From Bacteroidota bacterium (GTDB lineage: Bacteria > Bacteroidota > Bacteroidia > Bacteroidales > Bacteroidaceae), in the NCBI GenBank assembly GCA_023458215.1, contig JAEXAJ010000046.1, forward strand, positions 1 through 64,000: a DNA stretch of 64,000 nucleotides, read 5' to 3'. Position numbers and translations under genes: made by a program. How positions within the stretch are numbered: position 1 is the first letter of the stretch; every line of letters starts with the position of its first letter. Under the pieces are notes generated by a model. It was not told the DNA's origin, ran no database searches, and saw nothing but the letters and a program-made list of their open reading frames with translations. Shown piece after piece: positions 55,738-64,000 of this stretch.

Positions 55738-56490
55738 ATGAATATGCAGACACCAGACAGCATCGTCATTATCCCTACTTACAACGAACGGGAAAACATA
55801 GAAAATATAATTCGTGCGGTTTTCGCCTTGGAACATGGGTTCCACATCCTCATCATAGAAGACGGCTCGCCGGACGGTACCGCTGCCATCGTCAAGACTT
55901 TACAGCAAGAATTTCCCGAACGGTTGTTCATGGTGGAACGTAAAGGCAAACTAGGATTAGGAACAGCCTATATTGCCGGTTTTAAATGGGCGTTGCAACA
56001 TAACTATGAGTACATTTTCGAAATGGATGCCGACTTCAGCCATAATCCCCAAGACCTCCCCCGCCTCTACAAGGCATGCGCCGAAGAGGGTGCCGATGTA
56101 GCTATCGGTTCGCGTTATGTGAGTGGTGTCAATGTGGTAAATTGGCCTATGGGACGTGTGCTGATGTCTTATTTCGCATCCAAATATGTACGGCTTATCA
56201 CAGGATTGCCAATTCATGATACCACCGCGGGGTTTGTATGCTACCGTCGCCGGGTATTGAAGACCATTGATCTCGAAAACATCCGTTTCAAAGGGTATGC
56301 CTTCCAAATAGAGATGAAATTTACCGCTTATAAATGTGGCTTCAATGTCAAAGAAGTGCCTGTTATCTTCATTAACCGCGAATTGGGTACTTCCAAGATG
56401 AACAGTAGTATTTTTGGTGAAGCCGTATTCGGAGTGATACGCCTGAAGTGGAATAGTTTGTTTCACAAATATCCGCAAGCTAAAAATTAA
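55738..56490 (+). CDS. Polyprenol-phosphate mannosyltransferase-like GT2 (DPM1 type)
   Basis: A 250-aa glycosyltransferase of the GT2 family with IIPTYNERENIENII near the N-terminus, the nucleotide-binding IEDGSPDGTA, EMDADFSHNP (the metal-binding DxD) and GSRYVSG. The start at 55738 fits the promoter; 55744 is an alternative. It likely transfers mannose or another hexose from a nucleotide sugar to polyprenyl phosphate at the cytosolic face of the membrane. Dihydroorotase follows after 27 bases. Confidence 0.9.
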   Translation: MNMQTPDSIVIIPTYNERENIENIIRAVFALEHGFHILIIEDGSPDGTAAIVKTLQQEFPERLFMVERKGKLGLGTAYIAGFKWALQHNYEYIFEMDADFSHNPQDLPRLYKACAEEGADVAIGSRYVSGVNVVNWPMGRVLMSYFASKYVRLITGLPIHDTTAGFVCYRRRVLKTIDLENIRFKGYAFQIEMKFTAYKCGFNVKEVPVIFINRELGTSKMNSSIFGEAVFGVIRLKWNSLFHKYPQAKN

Positions 56491-56517
56491 TATTTACCGA
56501 TTAACACTTTATCGATC

Positions 56518-57864
56518 ATGAAAAGAACGCTGATACATAACGCAACCATTGTCAACGAAGGAGAATCTATCCAAGGTTCTGTTGTGATAGAAAACGGACG
56601 CATTGCCGAAGTACTCATCAATGGGAAGCCTCTCTCCGCTCCATGCGACGAAACGATAGATGCAACCGGATGCTACTTGCTGCCCGGTATTATAGACGAC
56701 CACGTACATTTCCGTGATCCCGGACTCACTCATAAGGCAGATATATTGACCGAAAGTAGTGCCGCTGCAGCAGGTGGTGTTACTTCTATCATGGATATGC
56801 CTAACACTAATCCTCTGACTACCACATTGGATGCCTTGAATGCCAAGTTTGACTTACTGAACGAGAAATGTATTGTCAACCATTCTTGCTACTTTGGAGC
56901 TACGAATAATAATTATAATGAGTTTAGCAAACTGGACAAACATCGCGTCTGTGGAATCAAACTTTTTATGGGTTCCAGTACCGGCAATATGCTGGTAGAC
57001 AAGATGAACAGCCTTCTCAACATCTTTAACGGTACTGATCTGCTGATTGCCGCACATTGTGAGGATCAGGAAGTCATCAAAAAGAATACCGCTAAATACA
57101 AAGAAATGTTTGCAGGAGCAGACGATATCCCGGTTGCAAAACATCCGTCTATCCGCTCTACGGAAGCATGCTACAACTCTTCGGAACTGGCTATCCGTTT
57201 AGCCGGAATTGCAGGAGCTAAATTGCATATCCTACATATCTCTACGGCTAAAGAACTCAGCTTGTTCAGTGATGCGCCGCTTTCCGAAAAGTTAATCACT
57301 GCCGAAGCTTGCGTACCTCACCTTTTCTTTAGTTCGACAGATTATAAGACATTGGGGAGTCGCATTAAATGCAATCCTGCCATCAAAGTCAAAAGCAATC
57401 GTGATGCTTTGCGGGCCGCGGTCAATTCGGGATTGATCGATGTTATTGCTACCGACCATGCCCCGCATCTGCTTTCTGAAAAAGAAGGTGGGGCACTGAA
57501 AGCGATGTCCGGTATGCCTATGATACAATTCTCGCTTGTAAGCATGCTGGAGCTGGTGGATGAGGGTATATTTACTTTAGAGACCATCGTTAATAAGATG
57601 TGCCACGCGCCTGCCGAAATTTACAATATTCATCAACGCGGTTACATTCGTGAAGGTTATCAGGCCGATTTAATCTTGGTACGCCCCGACACGCCGTGGG
57701 AAGTGACTACCGATAAGATATTAAGCAAGTGCGGATGGAGTCCGCTGGAAGGACATACTTTCAATTGGAAGGTAGAAAAGACTTTTGCAAACGGACATCT
57801 CGTCTACAATGACGATGCTGTGGATGAGTCTTATCGTGGAGAGGAACTGAGATTTCATATTTAG
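56518..57864 (+). CDS. pyrC: Dihydroorotase
   Basis: This 448-aa cytosolic amidohydrolase interconverts carbamoyl aspartate and dihydroorotate in pyrimidine synthesis. The first metal motif is DDHVHFRDPG. SIMDMPNTNP is the family signature, and the metal/catalytic Asp lies in DVIATDHAPH. The usual carbamylated lysine position appears as GIKLFMGSSTG. It has the length of the multidomain-type (class I) bacterial enzyme. The metal-binding motifs are intact, so it should be active. Confidence 0.94.
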   Translation: MKRTLIHNATIVNEGESIQGSVVIENGRIAEVLINGKPLSAPCDETIDATGCYLLPGIIDDHVHFRDPGLTHKADILTESSAAAAGGVTSIMDMPNTNPLTTTLDALNAKFDLLNEKCIVNHSCYFGATNNNYNEFSKLDKHRVCGIKLFMGSSTGNMLVDKMNSLLNIFNGTDLLIAAHCEDQEVIKKNTAKYKEMFAGADDIPVAKHPSIRSTEACYNSSELAIRLAGIAGAKLHILHISTAKELSLFSDAPLSEKLITAEACVPHLFFSSTDYKTLGSRIKCNPAIKVKSNRDALRAAVNSGLIDVIATDHAPHLLSEKEGGALKAMSGMPMIQFSLVSMLELVDEGIFTLETIVNKMCHAPAEIYNIHQRGYIREGYQADLILVRPDTPWEVTTDKILSKCGWSPLEGHTFNWKVEKTFANGHLVYNDDAVDESYRGEELRFHI

Positions 57865-57877
57865 TGATTAGTGATTT

Positions 57878-58780
57878 ATGATTAAATCGGAAATACTCAA
57901 ATATGCCGTCCATGAGGTAGCCCCTTATATCAATTGGATCTACTTTTTTCATGCGTGGGGTTTTCAACCACGATTTGCGGCTATTGCCAACATTCATGGC
58001 TGTGATGCTTGTTGCGCCTCTTGGCTTACTACCTTTTCGGAAGAAGAACGTAGCAAGGCAGCAGAGGCCATGCAATTATTCAAAGAAGCAAACAGGGTAT
58101 TAGACCGGTTGGATGAAGAAATCACTATTCAATGTATCTTCAAGCTTTGCCAAGCTAACAGCGATCAGGACAATCTTATCATAGAAGGAACTACCTTCCC
58201 TCTACTTCGTCAGCAAACGCCTCATCCTAATGGAAGTCCGTTTCTCTGCCTGAGTGATTTTATACGCCCTCTCTCTTCGGGAATCCCTGATATAGTAGGC
58301 CTATTTGCTTCTTCTATCAACGGAGATGTTGAGGAGTATTATAAGAGTGACCCTTATAAACATCTGCTTGTACAAACGCTGAGCGACCGCCTTGCTGAAG
58401 CTGCTACGGAAAAGATGCATGAGTATGTACGTAAAATAGCTTGGGGATATGCACCCGATGAGTCATTATCCATTCCCGATTTATTAGTAGAAAAGTACCA
58501 AGGCATACGCCCGGCAGTAGGCTACCCTTCCCTGCCCGACCAGTCCGTCAATTTCCTGTTAGATGAATTGCTTGATATGAAGCAAATCGGCATAACGATA
58601 ACAGAAAACGGAGCCATGCATCCGCACGCCTCCGTCTGTGGTATGATATTCGCTCACCCTGCATCGCACTACTTTGCAGTAGGGAAAATTGGCGAAGACC
58701 AACTAAAAGACTACGCCCGCCGCCGTGGAATGTCCGTAGAGAGTATGCGGAAATTCCTGGCTGCGAACTTGCCTAAATGA
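57878..58780 (+). CDS. Stand-alone MetH activation-domain protein
   Basis: A 300-aa protein matching the C-terminal reactivation domain of cobalamin-dependent methionine synthase, with nothing else attached. The SAM-binding segment GIRPAVGYPSLPD, the motif HASVCGMIFAHPASHYFAV and YARRRGMSVESM all align with the domain, as do DRLAEAATEKMHEYVRK and WGYAPDESLS. The domain normally uses SAM to re-methylate inactive cob(II)alamin. A cysteine-rich insertion (CDACCAS) near the N-terminus is not typical. It starts 13 bases after pyrC and likely partners a methionine synthase encoded elsewhere. Confidence 0.88.
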   Translation: MIKSEILKYAVHEVAPYINWIYFFHAWGFQPRFAAIANIHGCDACCASWLTTFSEEERSKAAEAMQLFKEANRVLDRLDEEITIQCIFKLCQANSDQDNLIIEGTTFPLLRQQTPHPNGSPFLCLSDFIRPLSSGIPDIVGLFASSINGDVEEYYKSDPYKHLLVQTLSDRLAEAATEKMHEYVRKIAWGYAPDESLSIPDLLVEKYQGIRPAVGYPSLPDQSVNFLLDELLDMKQIGITITENGAMHPHASVCGMIFAHPASHYFAVGKIGEDQLKDYARRRGMSVESMRKFLAANLPK

Positions 58781-58785
58781 CTTTC

Positions 58786-59631
58786 TTAAAACTTATAACC
58801 GATTTCGATACCAAAACTTGTATAACCTTCTGAATAATCATAGGACATCCAACCTGTGTGTCCTATCGTACTGATTAGGAAACGTCCTAATTCAACCCCT
58901 ACACCATAGGCTGCTCCCCCACAAAAACGGGTTCCATAAATATCAAACTCTCTATCCTCAGCTTTATAATTGCCACCATTATTATAAGAACCATCATCAT
59001 GAAATTTAGCAGTTCCCCACAAGCCTACATCAAAATAAGGACCAAATCGGACTACTAAATTAGCTGAATATCCTAAAGGAAACTTCAACGCAAATAACAA
59101 GGGGATTTCCAGCACTCCCATACTGAAGGAGCCCTCGTTAAAATTACGTCCATTTTCATAATAATAACTGTAGCCATTCATTTTACGATATGCCAGATTC
59201 ACGCTTGGCTGGAAAGCCCAATGACGTGACATTTTTAAATCGATTCCGCCTCCCACATAAAAGACATGATTATCCATACCTCCCTCAAAGTCCTCGAAAT
59301 CATATACTGGATATTCATACCCGGCTCTTACAACCCAAGCAAAACGATCCATTACCGCCTTGCGCATTCTAATATTGATAGGTGTTCCGGCAGAATAATC
59401 TTTTTTCCCTTTCTGCACTTCGATAGAGTCAAGAATCAATGGAACATTCTCTAAAACAAAGTTTCCGTTCTTATCTGTGGTTGTACTGATATTCGTACCT
59501 TTTACCGTAACTTTGGCACTATCCACGGGATAGTAATCTTTATCAATAATACGGTTCTTCAGTTTTTGTCCCTGAGCCATTACGCTCATAGCTCCTATGC
59601 ATGCTAGCAACAATATATATATTCTTTTCAT
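58786..59631 (-). CDS. Outer-membrane beta-barrel with carboxypeptidase-regulatory-like domain
   Basis: A 281-aa protein with a signal peptide (IYILLLACIGAMSVMAQ). The N-terminal Ig-like CarboxypepD_reg region (about 20-90) has NRIIDKDYYPVDSAKVTVKG and the TTDKNGNFVLENVP motif. An ~180-residue barrel follows, ending SFGIEIGYKF. It is the last of three related genes and is paralogous to its upstream neighbour. Its role is unknown; the fold recalls the plug-side domain of SusC-like proteins, but it is far too small to be one. Confidence 0.85.
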   Translation of the reverse strand: MKRIYILLLACIGAMSVMAQGQKLKNRIIDKDYYPVDSAKVTVKGTNISTTTDKNGNFVLENVPLILDSIEVQKGKKDYSAGTPINIRMRKAVMDRFAWVVRAGYEYPVYDFEDFEGGMDNHVFYVGGGIDLKMSRHWAFQPSVNLAYRKMNGYSYYYENGRNFNEGSFSMGVLEIPLLFALKFPLGYSANLVVRFGPYFDVGLWGTAKFHDDGSYNNGGNYKAEDREFDIYGTRFCGGAAYGVGVELGRFLISTIGHTGWMSYDYSEGYTSFGIEIGYKF

Positions 59632-59657
59632 TGTCGTTCTCTTTTAATTCATTAGTT

Positions 59658-60527
59658 TTAAAAACGATAAGATACTCCAAAAGTTAAAGCCCAATTGTGT
59701 TCTACATCATCAGCCGAACTGCCATCCGGAATCAGAACCATATTCTTACCCCAAGCACCAACCATCCATTTCTTATATTCTACACCAAGTCCATAAGCTA
59801 ATCCCGGACTAAATGGCATTAATAAAGCATGTTTGCCGTCTTCTTCATAATAAGAATCATATTTCTTGCTGTAGATGTCATATTCTTCTTTGACACCGTT
59901 GGTTTCAGTCTTCACTTTACCGCCCAGACCGAAAGAAACGGCAGGGCCAAATGCAAGTACCAGATTAGTCTTATGCGCCAATTTCCAACGTCTCATAAAG
60001 TACATAGGTATATCAAGCGTTACAGGACTCCAAGTTTCCTTATAATCAAACCCCGACTTATTATATTTATAAACCGTACCACGAGAAGCTAACTCTACCA
60101 TCAAACGGAAAGCCCAATGTTCTGAACGACGGGTTTCAAAACCAAGACCGAACTCATACCCCATCTTGGAACTACCACCCAATGCCGTATAACGACTCAT
60201 TACCACACCAGCCGATGCTACAAAAGAAAATTTCTGCCGCTTTTGCTTGATCTGTATGGGAGTACCGATTTCCCATTCTTCCGTTTCCATACCGATAGAT
60301 TCCACAACCAAACGTTTTGCTTTTACCGGTACTTCACGAAGCAGAAACTTTCCGTCAATATCCGTTACCGTACTGATTGTAGTACCTTGTACAGTGACCA
60401 ATGCACCAACAATAGGTTGCTGCTGTTTGTCCGTCACCACCCCTTTAATATCGTGTGTTGCCTCCTGTGCCATAAGTGTAACCAAACTCAGACACCCCAT
60501 CAGGCATATCATTATCAATCGTTTCAT
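59658..60527 (-). CDS. Outer-membrane beta-barrel with carboxypeptidase-regulatory-like domain (paralogue)
   Basis: A 289-aa protein built like the next gene downstream: signal peptide (IMICLMGCLSLVTLMAQ), CarboxypepD_reg segment (KGVVTDKQQQPIVGALVTVQ, then STVTDIDGKFLLREVP), and a barrel ending TFGVSYRF. The two genes are 26 bases apart and clearly diverged duplicates. No SusC/SusD pair or sensor is adjacent, so these look like small envelope proteins of unknown function. Confidence 0.85.
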   Translation of the reverse strand: MKRLIMICLMGCLSLVTLMAQEATHDIKGVVTDKQQQPIVGALVTVQGTTISTVTDIDGKFLLREVPVKAKRLVVESIGMETEEWEIGTPIQIKQKRQKFSFVASAGVVMSRYTALGGSSKMGYEFGLGFETRRSEHWAFRLMVELASRGTVYKYNKSGFDYKETWSPVTLDIPMYFMRRWKLAHKTNLVLAFGPAVSFGLGGKVKTETNGVKEEYDIYSKKYDSYYEEDGKHALLMPFSPGLAYGLGVEYKKWMVGAWGKNMVLIPDGSSADDVEHNWALTFGVSYRF

Positions 60528-60561
60528 TGTATTTTTCTGTATATTAAGTTATAGAGACACA

Positions 60562-61401
60562 TTAATAAATATTCACTTTCTGTACCGGAGAATAACCAAT
60601 ACCTATTTCCGAGGAAGCAAAAGCACGCACATAGTATATGCCGGCCTCACGAGGAACGGCATTTACATCCATTCTTAAGTCTTTCCAACTTTGATCTATA
60701 CTATAATTATAATATTCCACTTCATCCTTCAAGGTAGGGACTTGGTTGGTCCGGCTATAACATATGCCACCTTTCGTAATCAAGTGATTAGACCTGACGG
60801 TAAAAGATGCCATTATCGCAGCTTCTCCTCCCATCATACACTCAAAGATAAAGGGTACATCCGGACGTGTATAAGTTTTCACACCACTAAACACGGTTTG
60901 CGAATAATAACCTTCTTCCAAACAATTATCAAGGAAACCGGGATATTCGCTATTCCAACTACTCAGCCCCATTTTATAATAACAAGTAAGTGTATTACCG
61001 TATTCCATAAATTGCCGGTTATTCTGAAAGAAAGATAAATCATTCTTACCAGATGACAGAACTTCCGTAGAATTTCCATTCCACATATTCGAGTTGTTTG
61101 TAGGAAGATCCGATTCATTAGTAGCAAACCAAAGACGAGCGTCATCATAGGCTTCCGCATATCCAAGAGTTACTTGCCCTTTAATAATCAAACCACCATC
61201 CCGTCGCATTTCTTCTTTTCGATAGACAGGATCATAATAATTCGAATTTGTTACCAAACTCTCCAATTCATCATAAGTCAGTTCAGAGATATCAGTAACC
61301 TCACCAATAGAAAACTCTTTAGGTAGCGTACGGGCTTCTTCAATTTCTTCACACGAAGCCAGCAAGCATATCCCACATAAAAAAATAGCCAGTCGTTTCA
61401 T
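60562..61401 (-). CDS. Lipoprotein of unknown function
   Basis: A 279-aa lipoprotein with lipobox LASC (Cys17). The N-terminal part (about 20-90) is charged. The C-terminal part has the strand pattern of a fibronectin-like domain (for example REAGIYYVRAFASSEIGIGYSP), a form common in Bacteroides surface lipoproteins. It is the first gene of the three-gene minus operon, with a -7 element 32 bases upstream. The two barrels after it could anchor or export it. I do not recognise the family. Confidence 0.78.
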   Translation of the reverse strand: MKRLAIFLCGICLLASCEEIEEARTLPKEFSIGEVTDISELTYDELESLVTNSNYYDPVYRKEEMRRDGGLIIKGQVTLGYAEAYDDARLWFATNESDLPTNNSNMWNGNSTEVLSSGKNDLSFFQNNRQFMEYGNTLTCYYKMGLSSWNSEYPGFLDNCLEEGYYSQTVFSGVKTYTRPDVPFIFECMMGGEAAIMASFTVRSNHLITKGGICYSRTNQVPTLKDEVEYYNYSIDQSWKDLRMDVNAVPREAGIYYVRAFASSEIGIGYSPVQKVNIY

Positions 61402-61432
61402 ATTATTCCAATATTTACATGTTATGTTGACG

Positions 61433-61440
61433 CAAAGTTA
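61433..61440 (-). promoter_or_regulatory. Bacteroides -7 element for the lipoprotein/barrel operon
   Basis: TAACTTTG on the minus strand, 31 bases before the ATG at 61401. Confidence 0.65.
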
Positions 61441-61548
61441 CGCTTCTCTTTTAAAATATTAAAACACTTTTTCGTTAATATTTAGCTAAACGGTATTATA
61501 TGCGACTAAATGATTAAAACGTGTAACTAAAGTCTCTTATTATTTTTC

Positions 61549-61556
61549 TATTTTTG
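61549..61556 (+). promoter_or_regulatory. Bacteroides -7 element for the second ECF sigma operon
   Basis: TATTTTTG, 75 bases upstream of the ATG at 61632. Confidence 0.6.
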
Positions 61557-61631
61557 TACCAAGAGATTGTGATTTAAATACTTTCTTTGCGACTAAGAAA
61601 ATATAAGCAATTCGAAAGAGCAAAAAGAAGA

Positions 61632-62117
61632 ATGGAAAATGTAGAACAAGAGTTCGTATCCGTGGTACGGGAGTATGAGCGTGTCATATATAAAGTGTGC
61701 TATTTGTACACCACGCCCAATGCTACTCTCAACGACCTGTATCAGGAAGTGGTACTCAACTTATGGAAAGCATTTCCCAAATTCCGGCGGGAATGTAAAA
61801 TCTCCACATGGATATACCGCATTGCACTGAACACGTGTATTAGTTTTATTCGAAAAGAAAAGAATATTCCCGAAATCGTAACTCTTACACAAGAGGCCGA
61901 CCGAACCGAAGAAGATGATGAAACCCAAATCATGCTTCGACAACTTTATCACATGATTAACAAACTGGGACAACTGGAAAAATCTATCATCTTACTCTAT
62001 TTGGAGGAGAAAAGCTACGAAGAAATTGCCGAAATCACCGGACTGACTGTAACCAATGTAGCTACAAAGCTCAGCCGCATTAAGGACAAACTAAAAAAAA
62101 TGAACAAGGAGGAATAA
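61632..62117 (+). CDS. RNA polymerase sigma-70 factor, ECF subfamily
   Basis: A 161-aa sigma factor with region 2 (TLNDLYQEVVLNLWKAFPKF) and region 4 (LGQLEKSIILLYLEEKSYEEIAEITGLTVTNVATKLSRIK, about residues 115-155). The start at 61632 is preferred to the upstream TTG-based frame because it matches the ECF N-terminus (MENVEQEFVSVVREYE). The next gene begins three bases later, and the arrangement mirrors the 7190 operon, which suggests a membrane-sensed signal. Confidence 0.92.
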   Translation: MENVEQEFVSVVREYERVIYKVCYLYTTPNATLNDLYQEVVLNLWKAFPKFRRECKISTWIYRIALNTCISFIRKEKNIPEIVTLTQEADRTEEDDETQIMLRQLYHMINKLGQLEKSIILLYLEEKSYEEIAEITGLTVTNVATKLSRIKDKLKKMNKEE

Positions 62118-62120
62118 TAT

Positions 62121-62744
62121 ATGGAACTGGATGAACTGAAGAAATCTTGGCATGCACTGAATGAACACTTACAAAAAGAACCGATTGCCGACGAGAAGAA
62201 AATCACTGAACTAATCACCAGCTACAAAGCCAATACCCGTAAAAGCTTGGGACGCATTGTAGGCTTGCAGCGTTTCTCCATTGGCATTGGTGCCATTGGA
62301 CTGGCTTTAACCATCTTAATATGGTTCTTGCTTCCTTCAATCTTTGTGAACGAACATACACAGAACAAAATCGCCGCATTCTTGGTTTTCATTGCTATCA
62401 GCATCATTGCCGGTCTTTGGTGGGACTGGAAAACATATCTGTGGAGTAAAGGAACCCGTATCGATGAAATGAGCGTATCCGAAGTGAGTCGCCGTATGAC
62501 TACTTTCCGCCAATGGACTAGATACGAAGTTATAGCAATTTCAACATGGATCATACTTTTCAATATCCTCAATTACTGGGCAATGGACTATCATAAGGAA
62601 TCCATAGGCATACAAGCTGCACTCATCTCTTTCTTTGCAGTATTCGATACCTTGGTTATCTACCTTATCTATAAAATGGTCTATAAGCATCTTAACAATA
62701 TAAATAAAAACATAGAAGAATTGAAAGATATATGCACCGAATAA
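62121..62744 (+). CDS. Membrane protein, putative regulator of the adjacent ECF sigma factor
   Basis: A 207-aa protein. Residues ~1-50 are charged and helical (ELDELKKSWHALNEHLQKE), as in many Bacteroidetes proteins next to ECF factors. Two pairs of membrane segments follow (about 55-73/80-97 and 137-156/162-182). It has no FecR or zinc-anti-sigma motif, so the anti-sigma assignment rests on its position three bases after the sigma gene. It overlaps the start of the metallophosphoesterase gene by 13 bases. Confidence 0.7.
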   Translation: MELDELKKSWHALNEHLQKEPIADEKKITELITSYKANTRKSLGRIVGLQRFSIGIGAIGLALTILIWFLLPSIFVNEHTQNKIAAFLVFIAISIIAGLWWDWKTYLWSKGTRIDEMSVSEVSRRMTTFRQWTRYEVIAISTWIILFNILNYWAMDYHKESIGIQAALISFFAVFDTLVIYLIYKMVYKHLNNINKNIEELKDICTE

Positions 62745-63898
62745 CTCTCCTCCTCGTCCTGTTTCTTCTGATTCCGGATCTATATATTTACTTTGTATAT
62801 ATTGTACGAAAGACAAAGAATACACTCCTGCGTTGCTCTTACTGGTTACCGACTTTGCTTCTGGCGGCAGGTTATATCTATTTCATGTATCTGACCGGCG
62901 ATAATGCCATGTCAAATCACACCCAAAGCATAGGCAGATTGGCAATCGTTCTTATCCTTTTTATTCTTCCGAAGACAATATTCATGCTTTGCTCGCTGAT
63001 AGGCGTATTGATACATTTCATCATACGCCGTTGTCCTCGCAGTCCATTTACTACTATAGGACTGGTTTTGGGGGTTGTCAGCTTTTTCAATATATTATAT
63101 GGAAGTATTGCCGGTATCACCCGGTTTGAAGTTAAAGAAGCAGAGTTCCATTCTAACGAATTGCCGAAAGGTTTTGATGGTTATCGTATCGTTCAGATTT
63201 CAGACATCCACATCGGCAGTTGGCAAGGAAACCCGGAGGCTATCCAAAGATTGGTAGATATGGTCAATGAACAGAAACCTGACCTTATCGTATTTACCGG
63301 TGACTTGGTAAACCAACAAAGCCACGAGTTAGATGGTTTTCAGGATATACTCTCACAACTGCATGCTCCGGACGGCGTTTACTCCATCCTTGGCAATCAT
63401 GATTATGGAAGCTACTATCATTGGAAGAGCCAAAAGGCTGAAATTGCAAACCTTGACAACCTGATTCAGCAGCAGAAAGCAATGGGATGGAAATTGCTGA
63501 ACAATCAACATGATATTCTTCGTCACAACGGTGACAGCATTGCCCTTATCGGTGTAGAAAATGATGGTGAACCCCCTTTCTCGCAATTTGCTGACCTTCA
63601 TAAAGCAGTTCAGGGAACCGAAGGCATGTTCCAAATTCTGCTCAGCCACAACCCTACCCATTGGAGACGTGAAGTATTACCGGATACCAATATCCCACTG
63701 ATGCTTGCCGGGCATACACACGCCATGCAAGGAATTTTATTCGGCCATTCACTTGCCGAGCTTATTTATCCGGAATGGAGAGGTATGTATAACGAAGGTG
63801 ATCGGGCATTGTATGTAAACATCGGTATCGGTTATGTAGGACTACCTTTCCGTTTCGGAGCATGGCCAGAAATAACTGTATTAACACTGCGGAAGTAA
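62732..63898 (+). CDS. Membrane-anchored metallophosphoesterase
   Basis: A 388-aa protein with about four N-terminal membrane segments (1-125), then a calcineurin-like phosphoesterase domain. The dinuclear metal site is complete: QISDIHIG (DxH), GDLVNQQ (GDxxx), LGNHDYG (GNH[DE]) and GHTHAMQG (GHxH). It resembles YaeI/YkuE-type enzymes that act on lipid phosphates such as UDP-sugar lipids. It overlaps the preceding gene by 13 bases and belongs to the ECF sigma operon. Confidence 0.92.
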   Translation: MHRITLLLVLFLLIPDLYIYFVYIVRKTKNTLLRCSYWLPTLLLAAGYIYFMYLTGDNAMSNHTQSIGRLAIVLILFILPKTIFMLCSLIGVLIHFIIRRCPRSPFTTIGLVLGVVSFFNILYGSIAGITRFEVKEAEFHSNELPKGFDGYRIVQISDIHIGSWQGNPEAIQRLVDMVNEQKPDLIVFTGDLVNQQSHELDGFQDILSQLHAPDGVYSILGNHDYGSYYHWKSQKAEIANLDNLIQQQKAMGWKLLNNQHDILRHNGDSIALIGVENDGEPPFSQFADLHKAVQGTEGMFQILLSHNPTHWRREVLPDTNIPLMLAGHTHAMQGILFGHSLAELIYPEWRGMYNEGDRALYVNIGIGYVGLPFRFGAWPEITVLTLRK

Positions 63899-63947
63899 AA
63901 GATTCTTTATTTTCTGTTTTTCAAACAGAGTAATTCATGATATTTTC

Positions 63948-63955
63948 TATCTTTG
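63948..63955 (+). promoter_or_regulatory. Bacteroides -7 element for the gene at the window edge
   Basis: TATCTTTG, 20 bases upstream of the ATG at 63976. Confidence 0.7.
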
Positions 63956-63975
63956 CGACTAGAAAACCCAAATCT

Positions 63976-64000
63976 ATGAAGATACTCTACATTTTTTATC
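63976..64000 (+). CDS. Start of a gene cut by the window edge
   Basis: The ATG and eight codons (MKILYIFY) are visible before the window ends. The preceding -7 element supports a real gene start. Hydrophobic openings of this sort are common in glycosyltransferases, but eight residues cannot establish a function. Confidence 0.6.

Noticed and set aside
57862..57877. Additional heptamer hairpin after pyrC
   Set aside because: Only two TAGTGAT units are present and no complementary arm follows.
63913..63929. Terminator hairpin TCTGTTT-TTC-AAACAGA after the metallophosphoesterase
   Set aside because: The stem is only 7 bp and no T-tract follows; it is also the inverse order of the 560-664 palindrome half-sites, so it is not a further copy of that array.

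Overview
The window looks like chromosome from a gut Bacteroides or close relative. Three signs point there. Most 5' regions carry the Bacteroidetes -7 promoter element TAnnTTTG, usually as TATCTTTG. The protein families are typical of the group: Porin_10-type porin, OmpP1-type barrels, SusC-like carboxypeptidase-regulatory barrels, PPi-dependent phosphofructokinase, a reverse rubrerythrin, and a NagB/PIG-L fusion. Strong Shine-Dalgarno sequences are rare. No rRNA, tRNA, CRISPR array, prophage or complete insertion sequence was found. The species was not determined.

Layout. 1-9.6 kb: the gamma subunit of a 2-oxoacid:ferredoxin oxidoreductase, a porin and substrate-binding protein pair, nadE, a PerR-like regulator with rubrerythrin, and an ECF sigma/anti-sigma operon with two envelope genes. 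9.6-17.8 kb: an OmpP1-like barrel with a low-complexity secreted protein, prmA, two FtsX/MacB-type permeases without an ATPase (apparently sigma-54 driven), and a GH25 lysozyme. 17.9-26.1 kb: PPi-dependent phosphofructokinase, an RRM RNA-binding protein, and a complete RND efflux operon. 26.4-36.1 kb: a small unknown protein, a PlsC-like acyltransferase, an omega-amidase, and an alpha-2-macroglobulin/PBP1C pair. 36.2-41.2 kb: a MITE-like repeat, an envelope rubrerythrin with a DUF2231 protein, nagA, and a NagB-like/PIG-L fusion. 41.3-48.8 kb: a beta-glucuronidase divergent from a secreted amidase, a TusA-like pair, and a YgiQ radical SAM protein. 48.8-52.2 kb: a large perfect palindrome, an HU-like protein with a barrel, the second MITE-like copy, and an AT-rich two-gene ABC transporter. 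52.2-64 kb: mfd, a polyprenol-phosphate mannosyltransferase/dihydroorotase/MetH-activation-domain operon, a three-gene barrel/lipoprotein operon, and a second ECF sigma operon with a metallophosphoesterase.

Themes. Peroxide defence appears twice: a cytosolic PerR-rubrerythrin operon with a PerR-box-like palindrome, and a lipidated rubrerythrin. Cell-wall and amino-sugar metabolism is well represented (PBP1C, GH25, amidase, nagA and its fusion partner). The strongest unexplained signals are non-coding: a 22-bp-phased palindrome array at 560-664, a family of heptamer-repeat hairpins sharing a CTGCGCTAT loop, two inverted copies of a ~210-bp element with terminal inverted repeats, and a sigma-54 promoter with upstream dyads. 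The most interesting protein signal is a 'glucosamine-6-phosphate deaminase' domain that lacks its usual catalytic residues while its fused deacetylase domain is intact.
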